Of a stretch of DNA of 64,000 bases, positions 1 through 8,965 are shown piece after piece; positions within the stretch are counted from its first letter, which is position 1, and each line of letters begins with the position of its first letter. A program made the position numbers and the translations under genes. This DNA comes from CAZHHH01 sp052400685. Its GTDB lineage: Bacteria; Bacteroidota; Bacteroidia; Bacteroidales; Marinilabiliaceae. The stretch is from NCBI GenBank assembly GCA_052400685.1, contig JBQTGJ010000017.1; one strand, given 5' to 3'. A model generated the notes under the pieces. That model searched no databases, was not told the DNA's origin, and saw only the letters and a list, made by a program, of their open reading frames with translations.

Positions 1-1
1 A

Positions 2-2806
2 ATGAAACGTTCGGATGTGACTGGCTCAATGGTTTCGGTAGCAAGTGATGCTATCGAAAAATCGGTTCCAACCTCTATCGATCAGGTACTCCAGGGACGT
101 GCAGCAGGTGTACAGGTGCAACAGAATTCGGGTACACCCGGAGGTAGCTCATCTATCCGTATCCGTGGTATCAACTCTTTGAGTGCTTCAAACGAACCTA
201 TTTTTGTCATAGACGGGGTTGTAATTGATGCTGCTACGGGTTCAGGAAGCGATAATGCATTAGCTTCCATTAACCCTTCCGATATTGTTTCAATGGATAT
301 CCTAAAGGATGCCTCTGCAACGGCTATCTATGGCTCACGAGGCGCCAATGGGGTTATTATTATAACTACTAAAAGAGGAAAAGCCGGGGAAGCTCGTGTT
401 ACCTACGATGGTTATGTTGGTGTTCAGGAAATGCCAAGTAAGTTGGATTTGTTGAATCTACGTCAGTATGCACAACACAAGAATGATCGTGCTGATGCAG
501 GGCTTGTTCCACATGACAATTATTTTATCAATCCTGAATTATTTGGAGAAGGAACAGATTGGCAGGATGAATTATTTCAATCGGCAGTGATGCAAAGTCA
601 TAATCTTTCTGTTTCTGGGGGTAATGAAAAATCAATTTATTCATTAGGTCTGGGTTACCTTAATCAGGAAGGTATTGCCATTGGCTCCGGATTTGAACGT
701 ATAAATTTGCGCGGTAATTTTGAGTCGCAAGTGAAGGATTGGTTAAAGGCAGGTGTTAATTTTGCATTAAGTAATTCAAAACAAAATTTGACGGTTGAAG
801 GCCAATCGTTGATTAAAATAGCCATGAAGCAAACGCCTAACGTAGCCGTCCGAAATGCCGATGGAACCTTTGATGGCCCTGATACAGATATGTATGTGCA
901 AACAAATCCCGTTGGACTCGCCATGTTACGTGAAAACGAAAATGAAAAAATGGGCATTAGAAGCAGTGTCTTTCTTGAAGGCTCATTTATCGATGGATTA
1001 ACGCTTCGTACTGAGTTGTCAAGCGATTTTGGAATTAATAATACGTACAAGTTTAATCCGTCTTATTCTTTTGGGGCTATAACCAATGAAACAATTCAAT
1101 CAGACAGATCTAAATCATATAGTAAGTATTGGTCATGGCGTAACATATTGACTTATAATAAAATATTAGCCAATGTTCATAGTGTAACTTTTATGTTGGG
1201 GCAGGAAATGCAAGATTCAAAATGGGAATATTTGCGAGGCTACCGTTCTGGCTTTTTGAATAATTCGGCGCACGATTTGAATGCCGGTGACGGAACAACA
1301 GCTGAGGCTAATGGCAGTAGTGGCGAACATGCTTTGTTGTCGTATTTTGGTCGTTTGTTTTATTCTTTTAATGATAAATATTTACTAACGACTACTTTAC
1401 GGCGAGATGGATCTTCAAATTTTGGCGATGGAAATCGATGGGGGTGGTTTCCTTCTGCGGCAATAGCCTGGCGTATTTCCAATGAGCCTTTTATGCAGAA
1501 TAATCCTGTCATAAATAATTTAAAGCTCCGCCTGGGATGGGGGGCTGTTGGCAATCAGAACGCCAGTGCGTATGCATATACTTCTGTTTTGTCTTCAGTA
1601 ACAACTGTTTGGGGTACCGGGCAACTTACTGGTAATATGGCAAATCCTGATTTGCAATGGGAAACAACTCAATCAAGCAATATTGGTTTGGATTTGAATC
1701 TTTTTCAAAACCGCGTTGAGCTGATTGCTGATGCCTATTATAAACAGACTGATAATTTATTGTTAATGTTGCCACTACCGGCTTATGTGGGTTCTGAAGG
1801 ACAAGGTTCGACCTCAGCACCATGGGCTAATATTGGTGCTTTGGAAAATAAAGGTGTTGAGGTTACTTTAAATACTGTGAATGTAGATAGAGGTGGCTTT
1901 CAATGGCGAACCAACGTGGTTTTTTCACTAAACCGAAATAAAGTTAAAGAATTGGATACTGAGTCTAGTACTATTGATAAAACCATTCAGGAAGGATCCG
2001 AAACAACCATTGTGACCCGAACTGCCGTGGGCGAACCAATAGGCCAATTCTATGGTTATAAAATCATTGGCAGGTTTAATGAAGCGACCGATTTCTATTA
2101 CAAAGATGCCGATGGTGTGATACAAGAGGTAGCTCGTCCTGAGGGTCTTGGCATAAGTCAAACGGGCGTCTGGATTGGTGATTATATCTTTAAAGACATG
2201 AATGAAGATGGAGTGATTAACGAAGATGATCGTACTTATATTGGAAATCCGGAACCAGAGTTTACTTATGGGTTGGGTAATTCATTTTCTTTTAAGGGAT
2301 TTGATTTGTCGGTTAACCTGTCTGGTTCTTATGGTAATGATATAATAAATTACCAGAGACGCTGGTTGGAGAATCCTCGTGAAAATCATAATTTGTTAAC
2401 CAGTGCCCTGGGATATGCCCGGATTGATGTTATTGATCCGGCAGGCCCTGATGACGATTATCGTAATCTTCACGTGGTCGGTGGCGATTCGCACATGTAT
2501 CGCCTGTCAGCATCTTCTTCAAATGCTAATAACAGGATGAGTGATCGTTATGTTGAGGACGGCTCCTTTATTCGTATTCAGAATATCTCAATAGGTTATA
2601 ATTTGCCGTTGAAATGGATTAGTATGATTGGACTGACCAATGCGAAAGTTTATGCCAACTTGCAGAATGTTTATACTTGGACCAAATATTCGGGCTATGA
2701 TCCGGAGGTTGGCTCATATAATCAGGATGCCTTAATGAGCGGTATTGATAACGCCCGTTATCCATCTCCTCGCATCTATACATTTGGAGTTAACCTAACG
2801 TTCTAA
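2..2806 (+). CDS. SusC-like TonB-dependent receptor, 5' partial (xylan locus pair 1)
   Basis: Outer-membrane transporter that imports oligosaccharides, here probably xylo-oligosaccharides, with its SusD partner. The visible 934 residues begin inside the plug domain: early residues carry the plug motifs LQGRAAGVQV, IRIRG, FVIDGV and DASATAIYGSRGANGVI, followed by a long 22-strand-type barrel ending in the typical terminal aromatic (VNLTF). The signal peptide, carboxypeptidase-regulatory-like domain and TonB box lie upstream of the window, so the Met at base 2 is almost certainly internal. The SusD gene starts about 20 bp after the stop, as usual in these pairs. The substrate is inferred only from the neighbouring GH10, GH67 and GH43 genes. 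Confidence 0.95.
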   Translation: MKRSDVTGSMVSVASDAIEKSVPTSIDQVLQGRAAGVQVQQNSGTPGGSSSIRIRGINSLSASNEPIFVIDGVVIDAATGSGSDNALASINPSDIVSMDILKDASATAIYGSRGANGVIIITTKRGKAGEARVTYDGYVGVQEMPSKLDLLNLRQYAQHKNDRADAGLVPHDNYFINPELFGEGTDWQDELFQSAVMQSHNLSVSGGNEKSIYSLGLGYLNQEGIAIGSGFERINLRGNFESQVKDWLKAGVNFALSNSKQNLTVEGQSLIKIAMKQTPNVAVRNADGTFDGPDTDMYVQTNPVGLAMLRENENEKMGIRSSVFLEGSFIDGLTLRTELSSDFGINNTYKFNPSYSFGAITNETIQSDRSKSYSKYWSWRNILTYNKILANVHSVTFMLGQEMQDSKWEYLRGYRSGFLNNSAHDLNAGDGTTAEANGSSGEHALLSYFGRLFYSFNDKYLLTTTLRRDGSSNFGDGNRWGWFPSAAIAWRISNEPFMQNNPVINNLKLRLGWGAVGNQNASAYAYTSVLSSVTTVWGTGQLTGNMANPDLQWETTQSSNIGLDLNLFQNRVELIADAYYKQTDNLLLMLPLPAYVGSEGQGSTSAPWANIGALENKGVEVTLNTVNVDRGGFQWRTNVVFSLNRNKVKELDTESSTIDKTIQEGSETTIVTRTAVGEPIGQFYGYKIIGRFNEATDFYYKDADGVIQEVARPEGLGISQTGVWIGDYIFKDMNEDGVINEDDRTYIGNPEPEFTYGLGNSFSFKGFDLSVNLSGSYGNDIINYQRRWLENPRENHNLLTSALGYARIDVIDPAGPDDDYRNLHVVGGDSHMYRLSASSSNANNRMSDRYVEDGSFIRIQNISIGYNLPLKWISMIGLTNAKVYANLQNVYTWTKYSGYDPEVGSYNQDALMSGIDNARYPSPRIYTFGVNLTF

Positions 2807-2826
2807 TCAATTAAATGTGTATGATC

Positions 2827-4464
2827 ATGAAAATAAAAAATAAATTTTTGGTGGTGGCGGCAACTGCCATGCTGATTTTATCAGGGTGCAATGAGGATTT
2901 TTTAGAGATGAAACCGAATGATCAACTGACCCTTGATAATTATTTTACAAGTAATGCTGAATTACAGGCTGCTACAGCTCCTCTGTATAGCAAAGTCTGG
3001 TTCGATTTTAACGACAAATTTTATTATGCCTTAGGTGATGGCCGAAGTAATAATTTGTTTGCACCTTATTCTGATTATATCTATCCGTTTACCAATTTCA
3101 CAGAAACTTCGTTAACGGGTCCTTTGGTGTCAGCTTGGCGGTCGCTGTATAATGTGGTTGGTCAGGCCAACAACACGATGAATAACATTAGAGATTATTC
3201 GATCAATGTTACAGAAGAAGAAAAGAATATGACTATTGCCGAAGCCCGGTTCATGCGAGGCACGGCCTATTGGTATCTGGCTTCTCTTTGGGGTGATGTG
3301 ATTATTATTGAGGATAATACTAAATTAGTCAATAACCCCATTGTAAATACCAACTCCCGTAATGATGTTTTTGAATTTGCGATACGTGATCTTGAATTTG
3401 CGGCTAAATATTTACCTGAAACGGTTACTCAGACAGGCCGACTGACCAGGTGGAGCGCATATGGAATGTTGGCCCGTGTATATTTATCTTATGCAGGGTT
3501 GCATAATATTTCTGATCGAGATGGTGGCGTTCGCGATTCAGAATATCTTGACATGGCGCGTAAAGCAGCTAAAATGGTGTGTGAGGAAAGCGGACTTGAG
3601 CTAAATGAGGATTATGCAGCATTGTTTACGCTGGCTGGCAATAATGATCCTGAGCTTTTATTTGGCCTGCAATGGGTAGGTGGTTCAACAGAGTATGGTA
3701 TAACCAACACGCAACAGGCTTTTTTTGCGTGGAATTCTGAAATTACAGGCGATGACGCTGCCTGGGGGTATTATACTTTCGCCTCATGGGATATGATTAA
3801 TGAATACGATGTGAAAGATACCGTACGCCTTCATGCAACATTTGCAACTTATGGTGCTGAATATCCTGAATTGGTCAAAGCTGCCGGCGGTTATATTTAT
3901 GAAGAAACCGACCGTTGTAATGTTAAAAAGGGGGTTGTAGGATCATCGAAAGATAATGATGGTATTGTGCAACGCATGAATTCTGGTTTAACAACCAAAA
4001 TGCTTCGTTTATCAGAAGTCTATTTAATTTATGCAGAGGCAATTCTTGGTAATAATGCCTCTACAACCGATGCTGAGGCGCTTAAATATTTTAATAAAGT
4101 AAGAACAAGGGCCGGAATGCCAACCAAAGATGTCATTACCTATGAAGACATTCGCTACGAACGTCGTGTAGAATTGGCCATGGAAGGTCAGTATTGGTAT
4201 GATTTGGTTCGCCGGGCTTATTATCGTCAGCAGGAAGTTCTTAATTATGTTAATGACACACAGAAACGAGCCGTTAGTTATGAATATGCAGATGGCACTT
4301 ATGTGGAAGGAGATTTAAATACAGCGCAACAAGTTGCTACTGCAACCGCAGCGTCTCTTCTTTTACCTTATCCTGAATCGGAGCTGGTTCAAAATCCCTT
4401 GCTGCGACAGGATCCTGTACCCTTTGAGTTTACAGAAGAAAGAATAAATCTGTTTGAAAACTAA
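2827..4464 (+). CDS. SusD/RagB-like outer-membrane lipoprotein (pair 1)
   Basis: Surface lipoprotein that caps the SusC channel and binds the incoming glycan. The N-terminus is a short basic region, a hydrophobic stretch and a lipobox ending in LSGC, followed by the acidic NEDFLEM start common to SusD proteins. The middle has TPR-like helices (EARFMRGTAYWYLASLWGD) and the C-terminal half has the SusD motif region (LRLSEVYLIYAEA, YERRVELAMEGQYWYDLVRR). In-frame ATGs also lie at 2815 and 2821; 2827 is chosen because it gives the most compact signal peptide. Length (about 545 aa) is normal. It is followed 41 bp later by a glycan-binding lipoprotein gene, probably in the same transcript. Confidence 0.93.
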   Translation: MKIKNKFLVVAATAMLILSGCNEDFLEMKPNDQLTLDNYFTSNAELQAATAPLYSKVWFDFNDKFYYALGDGRSNNLFAPYSDYIYPFTNFTETSLTGPLVSAWRSLYNVVGQANNTMNNIRDYSINVTEEEKNMTIAEARFMRGTAYWYLASLWGDVIIIEDNTKLVNNPIVNTNSRNDVFEFAIRDLEFAAKYLPETVTQTGRLTRWSAYGMLARVYLSYAGLHNISDRDGGVRDSEYLDMARKAAKMVCEESGLELNEDYAALFTLAGNNDPELLFGLQWVGGSTEYGITNTQQAFFAWNSEITGDDAAWGYYTFASWDMINEYDVKDTVRLHATFATYGAEYPELVKAAGGYIYEETDRCNVKKGVVGSSKDNDGIVQRMNSGLTTKMLRLSEVYLIYAEAILGNNASTTDAEALKYFNKVRTRAGMPTKDVITYEDIRYERRVELAMEGQYWYDLVRRAYYRQQEVLNYVNDTQKRAVSYEYADGTYVEGDLNTAQQVATATAASLLLPYPESELVQNPLLRQDPVPFEFTEERINLFEN

Positions 4465-4505
4465 TTATTTTAGTTTGGGAAGTTTAAATTTTAAAACAAA
4501 AACGT

Positions 4506-5894
4506 ATGAAAATTTTAAATAATATATGGTTATTGTTGGGATTCCTTGGGATTTTGGGGTTTGCAACAGCCTGTGATGACGATGAGGATACAAGTGGCAG
4601 TACGCCCATTGTCATTAGTAATGTTTATTTGCAAGAAGCTGAATCAACAGTTCCCAGCCGGGCAGTCAATTTTGCGCGTCTGGGACAGGTATTGCGAATT
4701 GAGGGTTCCGGTTTTACCGGAATGCGTAGGGTTTATGTCAACGGTTATAGCACTTATTTTAATCCTGTTTATGTAACGGACAACAATATGTTTTTGCAGT
4801 TGAGTGGTGATACGCCGACATCAGAAGCAGAAGCTGACGTACGTAATACTATCCATTTTGTAAAAACAGCCGCAGAGTTAGTGTATGCGTTAGAAATTAG
4901 AGAAGCGGCTCCTGCTATTACTGGTGTTTCACACACCATGCCATTAGCTGGTGAGTCTATAACAATTTATGGCACTGGTCTTGTTGAAATTAACAAGGTG
5001 GTTTTTCCAGGGGATATTGAAGTTACCGAAGGAATTGTTTCCGATGAGGAGGGCACTTTTGTTACAGTAACCGTTCCTGCAGGTATTACCGAAAGTGGTT
5101 CTCTTTTAGTTGAGGGAGCGAACGGGGGCGCCTATTCTCCAGCCTATTTTAATTTTAAAGAAGGTGTAATTCTTGATTTTGATGGTCTTGGCGCACAAGG
5201 CTTCTGGAGCTGGTCCGAAACGGGAAGCATGATTAATGATGAAGATTTGATGTCAGAGTCTATAGGTACAGGTAATGTTTCACAAGGCAATTATGTGCCG
5301 CATCGGCCTGCCCGGTTAACTGAATTTTCGCCTGCAGCCAATCGTCGTTCTGAGGTTTGGACTGCCGGGAATGATGTTGATGACTGGAGAGGGCAGTTAA
5401 CGTCTTATATTCCGGCATCAACATCCGTTAGAGAAGTGGCTTTTCAGTTTGATATTTATGTCCCTAATGAGTGGGCCAATACAGGTTTTCTGAAAATTCT
5501 GTTGTATAATAATTTTAATGGCGGCGAATGGAGCGGCAATACTTATAATTATGTGCCATGGGTTATTGGAAAAGATGTTGTTCCATTTGTTACAGATGGC
5601 TGGACAACTGTAACTATTCCTTTTAGCTCATTCTATGGTTTCTCAGATGCCGAAGCAGAATATACTTTTGAGGATGTTATCGCCGCTCGTGAAGGTGCTA
5701 CCTACAAAAATTTCGGCATCTTTTTTGAAAATTCTGATTTTAATCTTTCTCAAATTACGGGGAATAGTGCTGATGAAAGTATTGAATTTCCCTCCAGCGC
5801 AACATCTGTTGATGTTTATACCGACAACTGGCGGGTGGTTCCTCTTGAAACGCCTGTCTATTCAGATTTCCCGGATGAAGAATTGCCCGAATAG
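4506..5894 (+). CDS. Surface glycan-binding lipoprotein with TIG domains (SGBP-like)
   Basis: Non-catalytic cell-surface protein expected to hold xylan chains for the SusCD pair and the adjacent xylanase. It has a lipoprotein signal peptide (hydrophobic segment ending ATAC, followed by an acidic DDDED run, which resembles a lipoprotein export signal for surface exposure). IPT/TIG-like beta-sandwich modules lie roughly at residues 30-210 (IEGSGFTGMRRVYVNG; ITIYGTGLVEINKVVF). The C-terminal half (about 220-460) is a larger aromatic-rich domain typical of SGBP-B proteins and may bind glycan. Its place between susD and a GH10 gene matches the usual Bacteroidetes xylan locus. It shows no catalytic motif. 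The C-terminal fold is inferred from this arrangement. Confidence 0.82.
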   Translation: MKILNNIWLLLGFLGILGFATACDDDEDTSGSTPIVISNVYLQEAESTVPSRAVNFARLGQVLRIEGSGFTGMRRVYVNGYSTYFNPVYVTDNNMFLQLSGDTPTSEAEADVRNTIHFVKTAAELVYALEIREAAPAITGVSHTMPLAGESITIYGTGLVEINKVVFPGDIEVTEGIVSDEEGTFVTVTVPAGITESGSLLVEGANGGAYSPAYFNFKEGVILDFDGLGAQGFWSWSETGSMINDEDLMSESIGTGNVSQGNYVPHRPARLTEFSPAANRRSEVWTAGNDVDDWRGQLTSYIPASTSVREVAFQFDIYVPNEWANTGFLKILLYNNFNGGEWSGNTYNYVPWVIGKDVVPFVTDGWTTVTIPFSSFYGFSDAEAEYTFEDVIAAREGATYKNFGIFFENSDFNLSQITGNSADESIEFPSSATSVDVYTDNWRVVPLETPVYSDFPDEELPE

Positions 5895-5969
5895 TATTTT
5901 ATTTTGAGAGTAATTTTTTTTACATCACTTATGAAATAATACTAAAGTTTCAATTAAAATGATAAAACA

Positions 5970-8165
5970 ATGATTTACAAATATATATTGCCTGTTGTTG
6001 TATTGGCGGCACTTTTCAGTACGTCTTGCGATGATGAAAAAATGGATTGGGAAGAGCGTGATTCCAGTCAGAAAGTTACAGTGGCAGAAATTCCACTATC
6101 TACGATTGAAAAAATATCGCGCTATGAACCATTGAAAGAGTATACCGATATGCGCTTAGGTGCAGGTATTGATTTAACCATGTACATGGAGGATGCTATT
6201 TATGATAGCGTTGTAAATGAAAATTTTGACGAAGTAGTTCTGGGTTATCATATGAAACATGGCGCAATGGTAAACAGTAAGGGTGAAATAAACTTTGACA
6301 ATGTTGATGCTTTTATTGCTAAAGCCAGGGACAACGGACTTAGTGTATATGGGCACACGCTTGTTTGGCATCAAAATCAAAATGCAAGTTATTTGAATAG
6401 TATCATTGCACCTGATGTTATTCCGGGTCCTGCAGGAAGCAGCCTGCTTGATGTCTCGGTGCTCAACGATAATTCTTATACGGGGTGGAATAAAGCCAAT
6501 CCGGGTGATGGAATTCAAACGGTGGCCGAATCCGGGTTGGGAACTGGAGCCAGTGCAGTTCAGCTTATATCTGGTGCTACCGCTGCCAATGCTTGGGATT
6601 TGCAGTTAATTACGCCTGAAATACCTGTCATTGATGGGCATACTTATGAGGTGTCTTTTTATATTCGCTCTGATCAACCGGGTAAGGGGCGTATTTCATT
6701 TTCAGGACTTACAGATACTTATCCATGGATCGATTGGATGGACACCGGGAGTGCGACTGAAGCTTTTGAAACAAATGCCGTTTGGCAACAGGTTAAATTT
6801 AACCTGAGCAGTTTTTCTGCTTCAACTTTTCAAATCTCATTTGATTTAGGTTATTTACCAGGTGTTACTTATTACATTGATATTGAGAATCTAACTGTTA
6901 TTGATTTAGATGCTGAACCTACGGTTGTTAATCTGATTAGCAATGGTGATTTTGAAAACGGAACACTTTCGCCCTGGAATGGATGGGGTAATAGTTCTAC
7001 AAGGGAAGTTTCGGCAGAAGGTGATGGATATGGAGGAAATGGTTATGCAATGGTTTTGACTAATCCAACTCCTGCTTCAAATTATGAAGCCCAACAGGTA
7101 TATACTTTTGATGCTCCATTGCAAAATGGGACTGAGTACTCCTGCTCGTTTATGATAAAAGCTTCCACTAATGCTATGTTGCAAGTACAAATTCAAAATG
7201 ATGATTACAGTGGCGATTATTATGGTGGTATTGAAGTAGGAACTTCCTGGATGCTGGTAGAGAAAACAATCGTCCCTACCACGGATGATAAAACGAAGTT
7301 TATTTTTGATTTTGGCGAAACGGCTTGCACCTATTATATTGATAATATTGTGTTTGGATTGAAACCTGTAGCCGAAACAGCTCCTAAGTTAAAATCAGTT
7401 ACTATTATTGAAAAAACGGATGAAGAGAAAGCTCAGATTATAGGCGAGGCCATGGATAGCTACATTATGCAAATGGTGACTCATTATAAGGATGATGTGC
7501 ACGCCTGGGACGTTGTGAATGAGCCAATGAATGAAAATGGAACTGTGCGAGACGGGAATGTTTCAGAGCCGGCTGCAGATGAGTTTTACTGGCAGAAGTA
7601 TCTAGGTCGGGACTACGCTGTTAGAGCCTTTAAATTAGCAAGAGATTATGGTAATTCTGAAGATATTTTGTTTATTAATGATTACAATCTTGAGTCAAAT
7701 TTGACTAAATGTGATGGTTTGATTGAATATGTTAATTACATTGAAAGTCAGGGAGCCGAGGTCGATGGAATTGGTACTCAGATGCACCTCAGCATTAACA
7801 CCAATAAAGATAATATTGTAGCAATGTTTGAAAAGCTGGCTGCCACAGGAAAAATGATTAAAGTAACAGAGTTTGACATTCAGGTGTCAACCGATGCGCC
7901 GTCGGCCGATCATTTCGAGAAGCAGGCTGAGATGTATCAGTTTGTTGTGGAATCTTACCTTTCTATAATTCCTGAAGATCAGCAGTATGGTATTAATGTA
8001 TGGGGGATTAGTGATAATCCGGCTGAGCATGAAAATTGGATACCTGATGACGCACCAAATTTGTGGGATGCCAATTATGAGCGTAAGCTCTCATACAAAA
8101 CGTTTGCTGATGGATTGGCAGGCAGGGATGTGAGCGAAGATTTTACTGGTGAATTGCAATACTAA
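5970..8165 (+). CDS. GH10 endo-1,4-beta-xylanase with CBM insertion, lipoprotein
   Basis: Endo-xylanase that cuts the xylan backbone at the cell surface. The lipobox is FSTSC followed by DDE. The GH10 catalytic domain is split: its N-terminal part (about residues 45-150) carries HGAMVN and GHTLVWHQ. Two consecutive CBM4-like jelly-roll modules then occupy about 155-310 and 318-475, and the barrel resumes to residue 725. The acid/base glutamate is E518 in DVVNEP and the nucleophile is E634 in VTEFDI. This split architecture is known from gut Bacteroides xylanases of the BACOVA_04390 / BiXyn10A type. Length (731 aa) fits that subgroup. A strong terminator follows, so this is the last gene of the first transcription unit. 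Confidence 0.93.
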   Translation: MIYKYILPVVVLAALFSTSCDDEKMDWEERDSSQKVTVAEIPLSTIEKISRYEPLKEYTDMRLGAGIDLTMYMEDAIYDSVVNENFDEVVLGYHMKHGAMVNSKGEINFDNVDAFIAKARDNGLSVYGHTLVWHQNQNASYLNSIIAPDVIPGPAGSSLLDVSVLNDNSYTGWNKANPGDGIQTVAESGLGTGASAVQLISGATAANAWDLQLITPEIPVIDGHTYEVSFYIRSDQPGKGRISFSGLTDTYPWIDWMDTGSATEAFETNAVWQQVKFNLSSFSASTFQISFDLGYLPGVTYYIDIENLTVIDLDAEPTVVNLISNGDFENGTLSPWNGWGNSSTREVSAEGDGYGGNGYAMVLTNPTPASNYEAQQVYTFDAPLQNGTEYSCSFMIKASTNAMLQVQIQNDDYSGDYYGGIEVGTSWMLVEKTIVPTTDDKTKFIFDFGETACTYYIDNIVFGLKPVAETAPKLKSVTIIEKTDEEKAQIIGEAMDSYIMQMVTHYKDDVHAWDVVNEPMNENGTVRDGNVSEPAADEFYWQKYLGRDYAVRAFKLARDYGNSEDILFINDYNLESNLTKCDGLIEYVNYIESQGAEVDGIGTQMHLSINTNKDNIVAMFEKLAATGKMIKVTEFDIQVSTDAPSADHFEKQAEMYQFVVESYLSIIPEDQQYGINVWGISDNPAEHENWIPDDAPNLWDANYERKLSYKTFADGLAGRDVSEDFTGELQY

Positions 8166-8185
8166 AGATCTTTAGATGTCTTTTT

Positions 8186-8216
8186 AAAGGGCCGGTATAT
8201 TTCCCGGCCCTTTTTT
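8186..8216 (+). terminator. Rho-independent terminator after the GH10 gene
   Basis: A 10-bp perfect stem, AAAGGGCCGG (8186-8195) with CCGGCCCTTT (8204-8213), has an 8-nt loop and a T-run. It lies 20 bp after the xylanase stop codon and separates the first susCD-SGBP-GH10 unit from the second susCD unit. Confidence 0.9.
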
Positions 8217-8965
8217 GTTACATCTCTGCAAGTTTCTATTTCAATTTAATGTTTGTCTTTTTATTGTGTATCACAAAATTCAATTATATTAAAATATAGC
8301 TGTTGTTAGTAATTCTGAAATCATTTGAGACAGAAAGCGACCTCAATACAACTTAAAATTTTTCGCCCTTTTATTAAAATCGGGTTTTACACAATTCTCT
8401 TTATTTCAAGTGGACATCTATGTTTAACTATTGACTGTTTCTGGTTCGTGCGCTATTCTTTACCATTTTCCTATTAGACGTTTTATTGCATTTATTGTAG
8501 CAAGTGATTGCAAAAAAATTCTTGTGGCAGATAAGAAAGCTTCATTTTTGAGGCTTGCGAAGCTTGAAAAATCTGAGTTTATTGGTATAAATGATCATTT
8601 TGAAAGCGAGCGTAGCGAAAAAAATGGAGTTTTATTGCTGACAATAGCTATGAAGTTAAAATTTATGCGACCTGTTCGGATTTTCAATTTTTATAAGTCC
8701 TCTTCCTCTATATTAAATTTTTACTCTCAAAACATTAATATTTCCTCTTTCTTCTATAAAATTCCCCTTTATAGCTATAAAATTCTACCAAATATAAGGT
8801 TTGTTGACATATTTTTACAAATACAAATTTTAGCATTTGACAACAAATTATAAGAGCAATTAAAGATTTCCATTCAATGCAGAGATTTCCAAATCCTGTC
8901 AAAATGTTAGAAAAATTAGTGGTTTATCAAATATGTATTATTTACTATTACCAAATCTATTTTCA
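8217..8965 (+). other. Intergenic region before the second susC, containing repeat copy A
   Basis: About 750 bp without a convincing gene. It holds copy A of the dispersed protein-like repeat (8503-8655), a perfect 14-bp AT-rich palindrome TTTATAGCTATAAA at 8768-8781 and a duplicated TATAAAATTC flanking that palindrome. No clear TTG-N19-TAnnTTTG promoter was found by eye, although the second susC unit must be transcribed from here. The stop-free frame 8431-8853 looks like repeat plus low-complexity AT-rich sequence and is not called as a gene. Confidence 0.6.
8503..8655 (+). repeat. Dispersed protein-like repeat family 1, copy A
   Basis: Translates without stops as a segment starting SDCKKILVADKKASFLR, continuing LAKLEKSEF and ending in NDHFES-SEKNGVLLLT. 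Copies B-E in this window share the same reading frame. The first 51 nt match copy B at 44 positions; two codons vary synonymously or conservatively. It contains an AAGCTTC/GAAGCTT inverted repeat around 8538-8565. It lies about 310 nt upstream of the second susC start. Confidence 0.75.

Noticed and set aside
8431..8853. Open frame of 140 codons upstream of the second susC
   Set aside because: It is repeat copy A joined to low-complexity AT-rich sequence; no plausible domain, start context or homologous full-length counterpart in the window.
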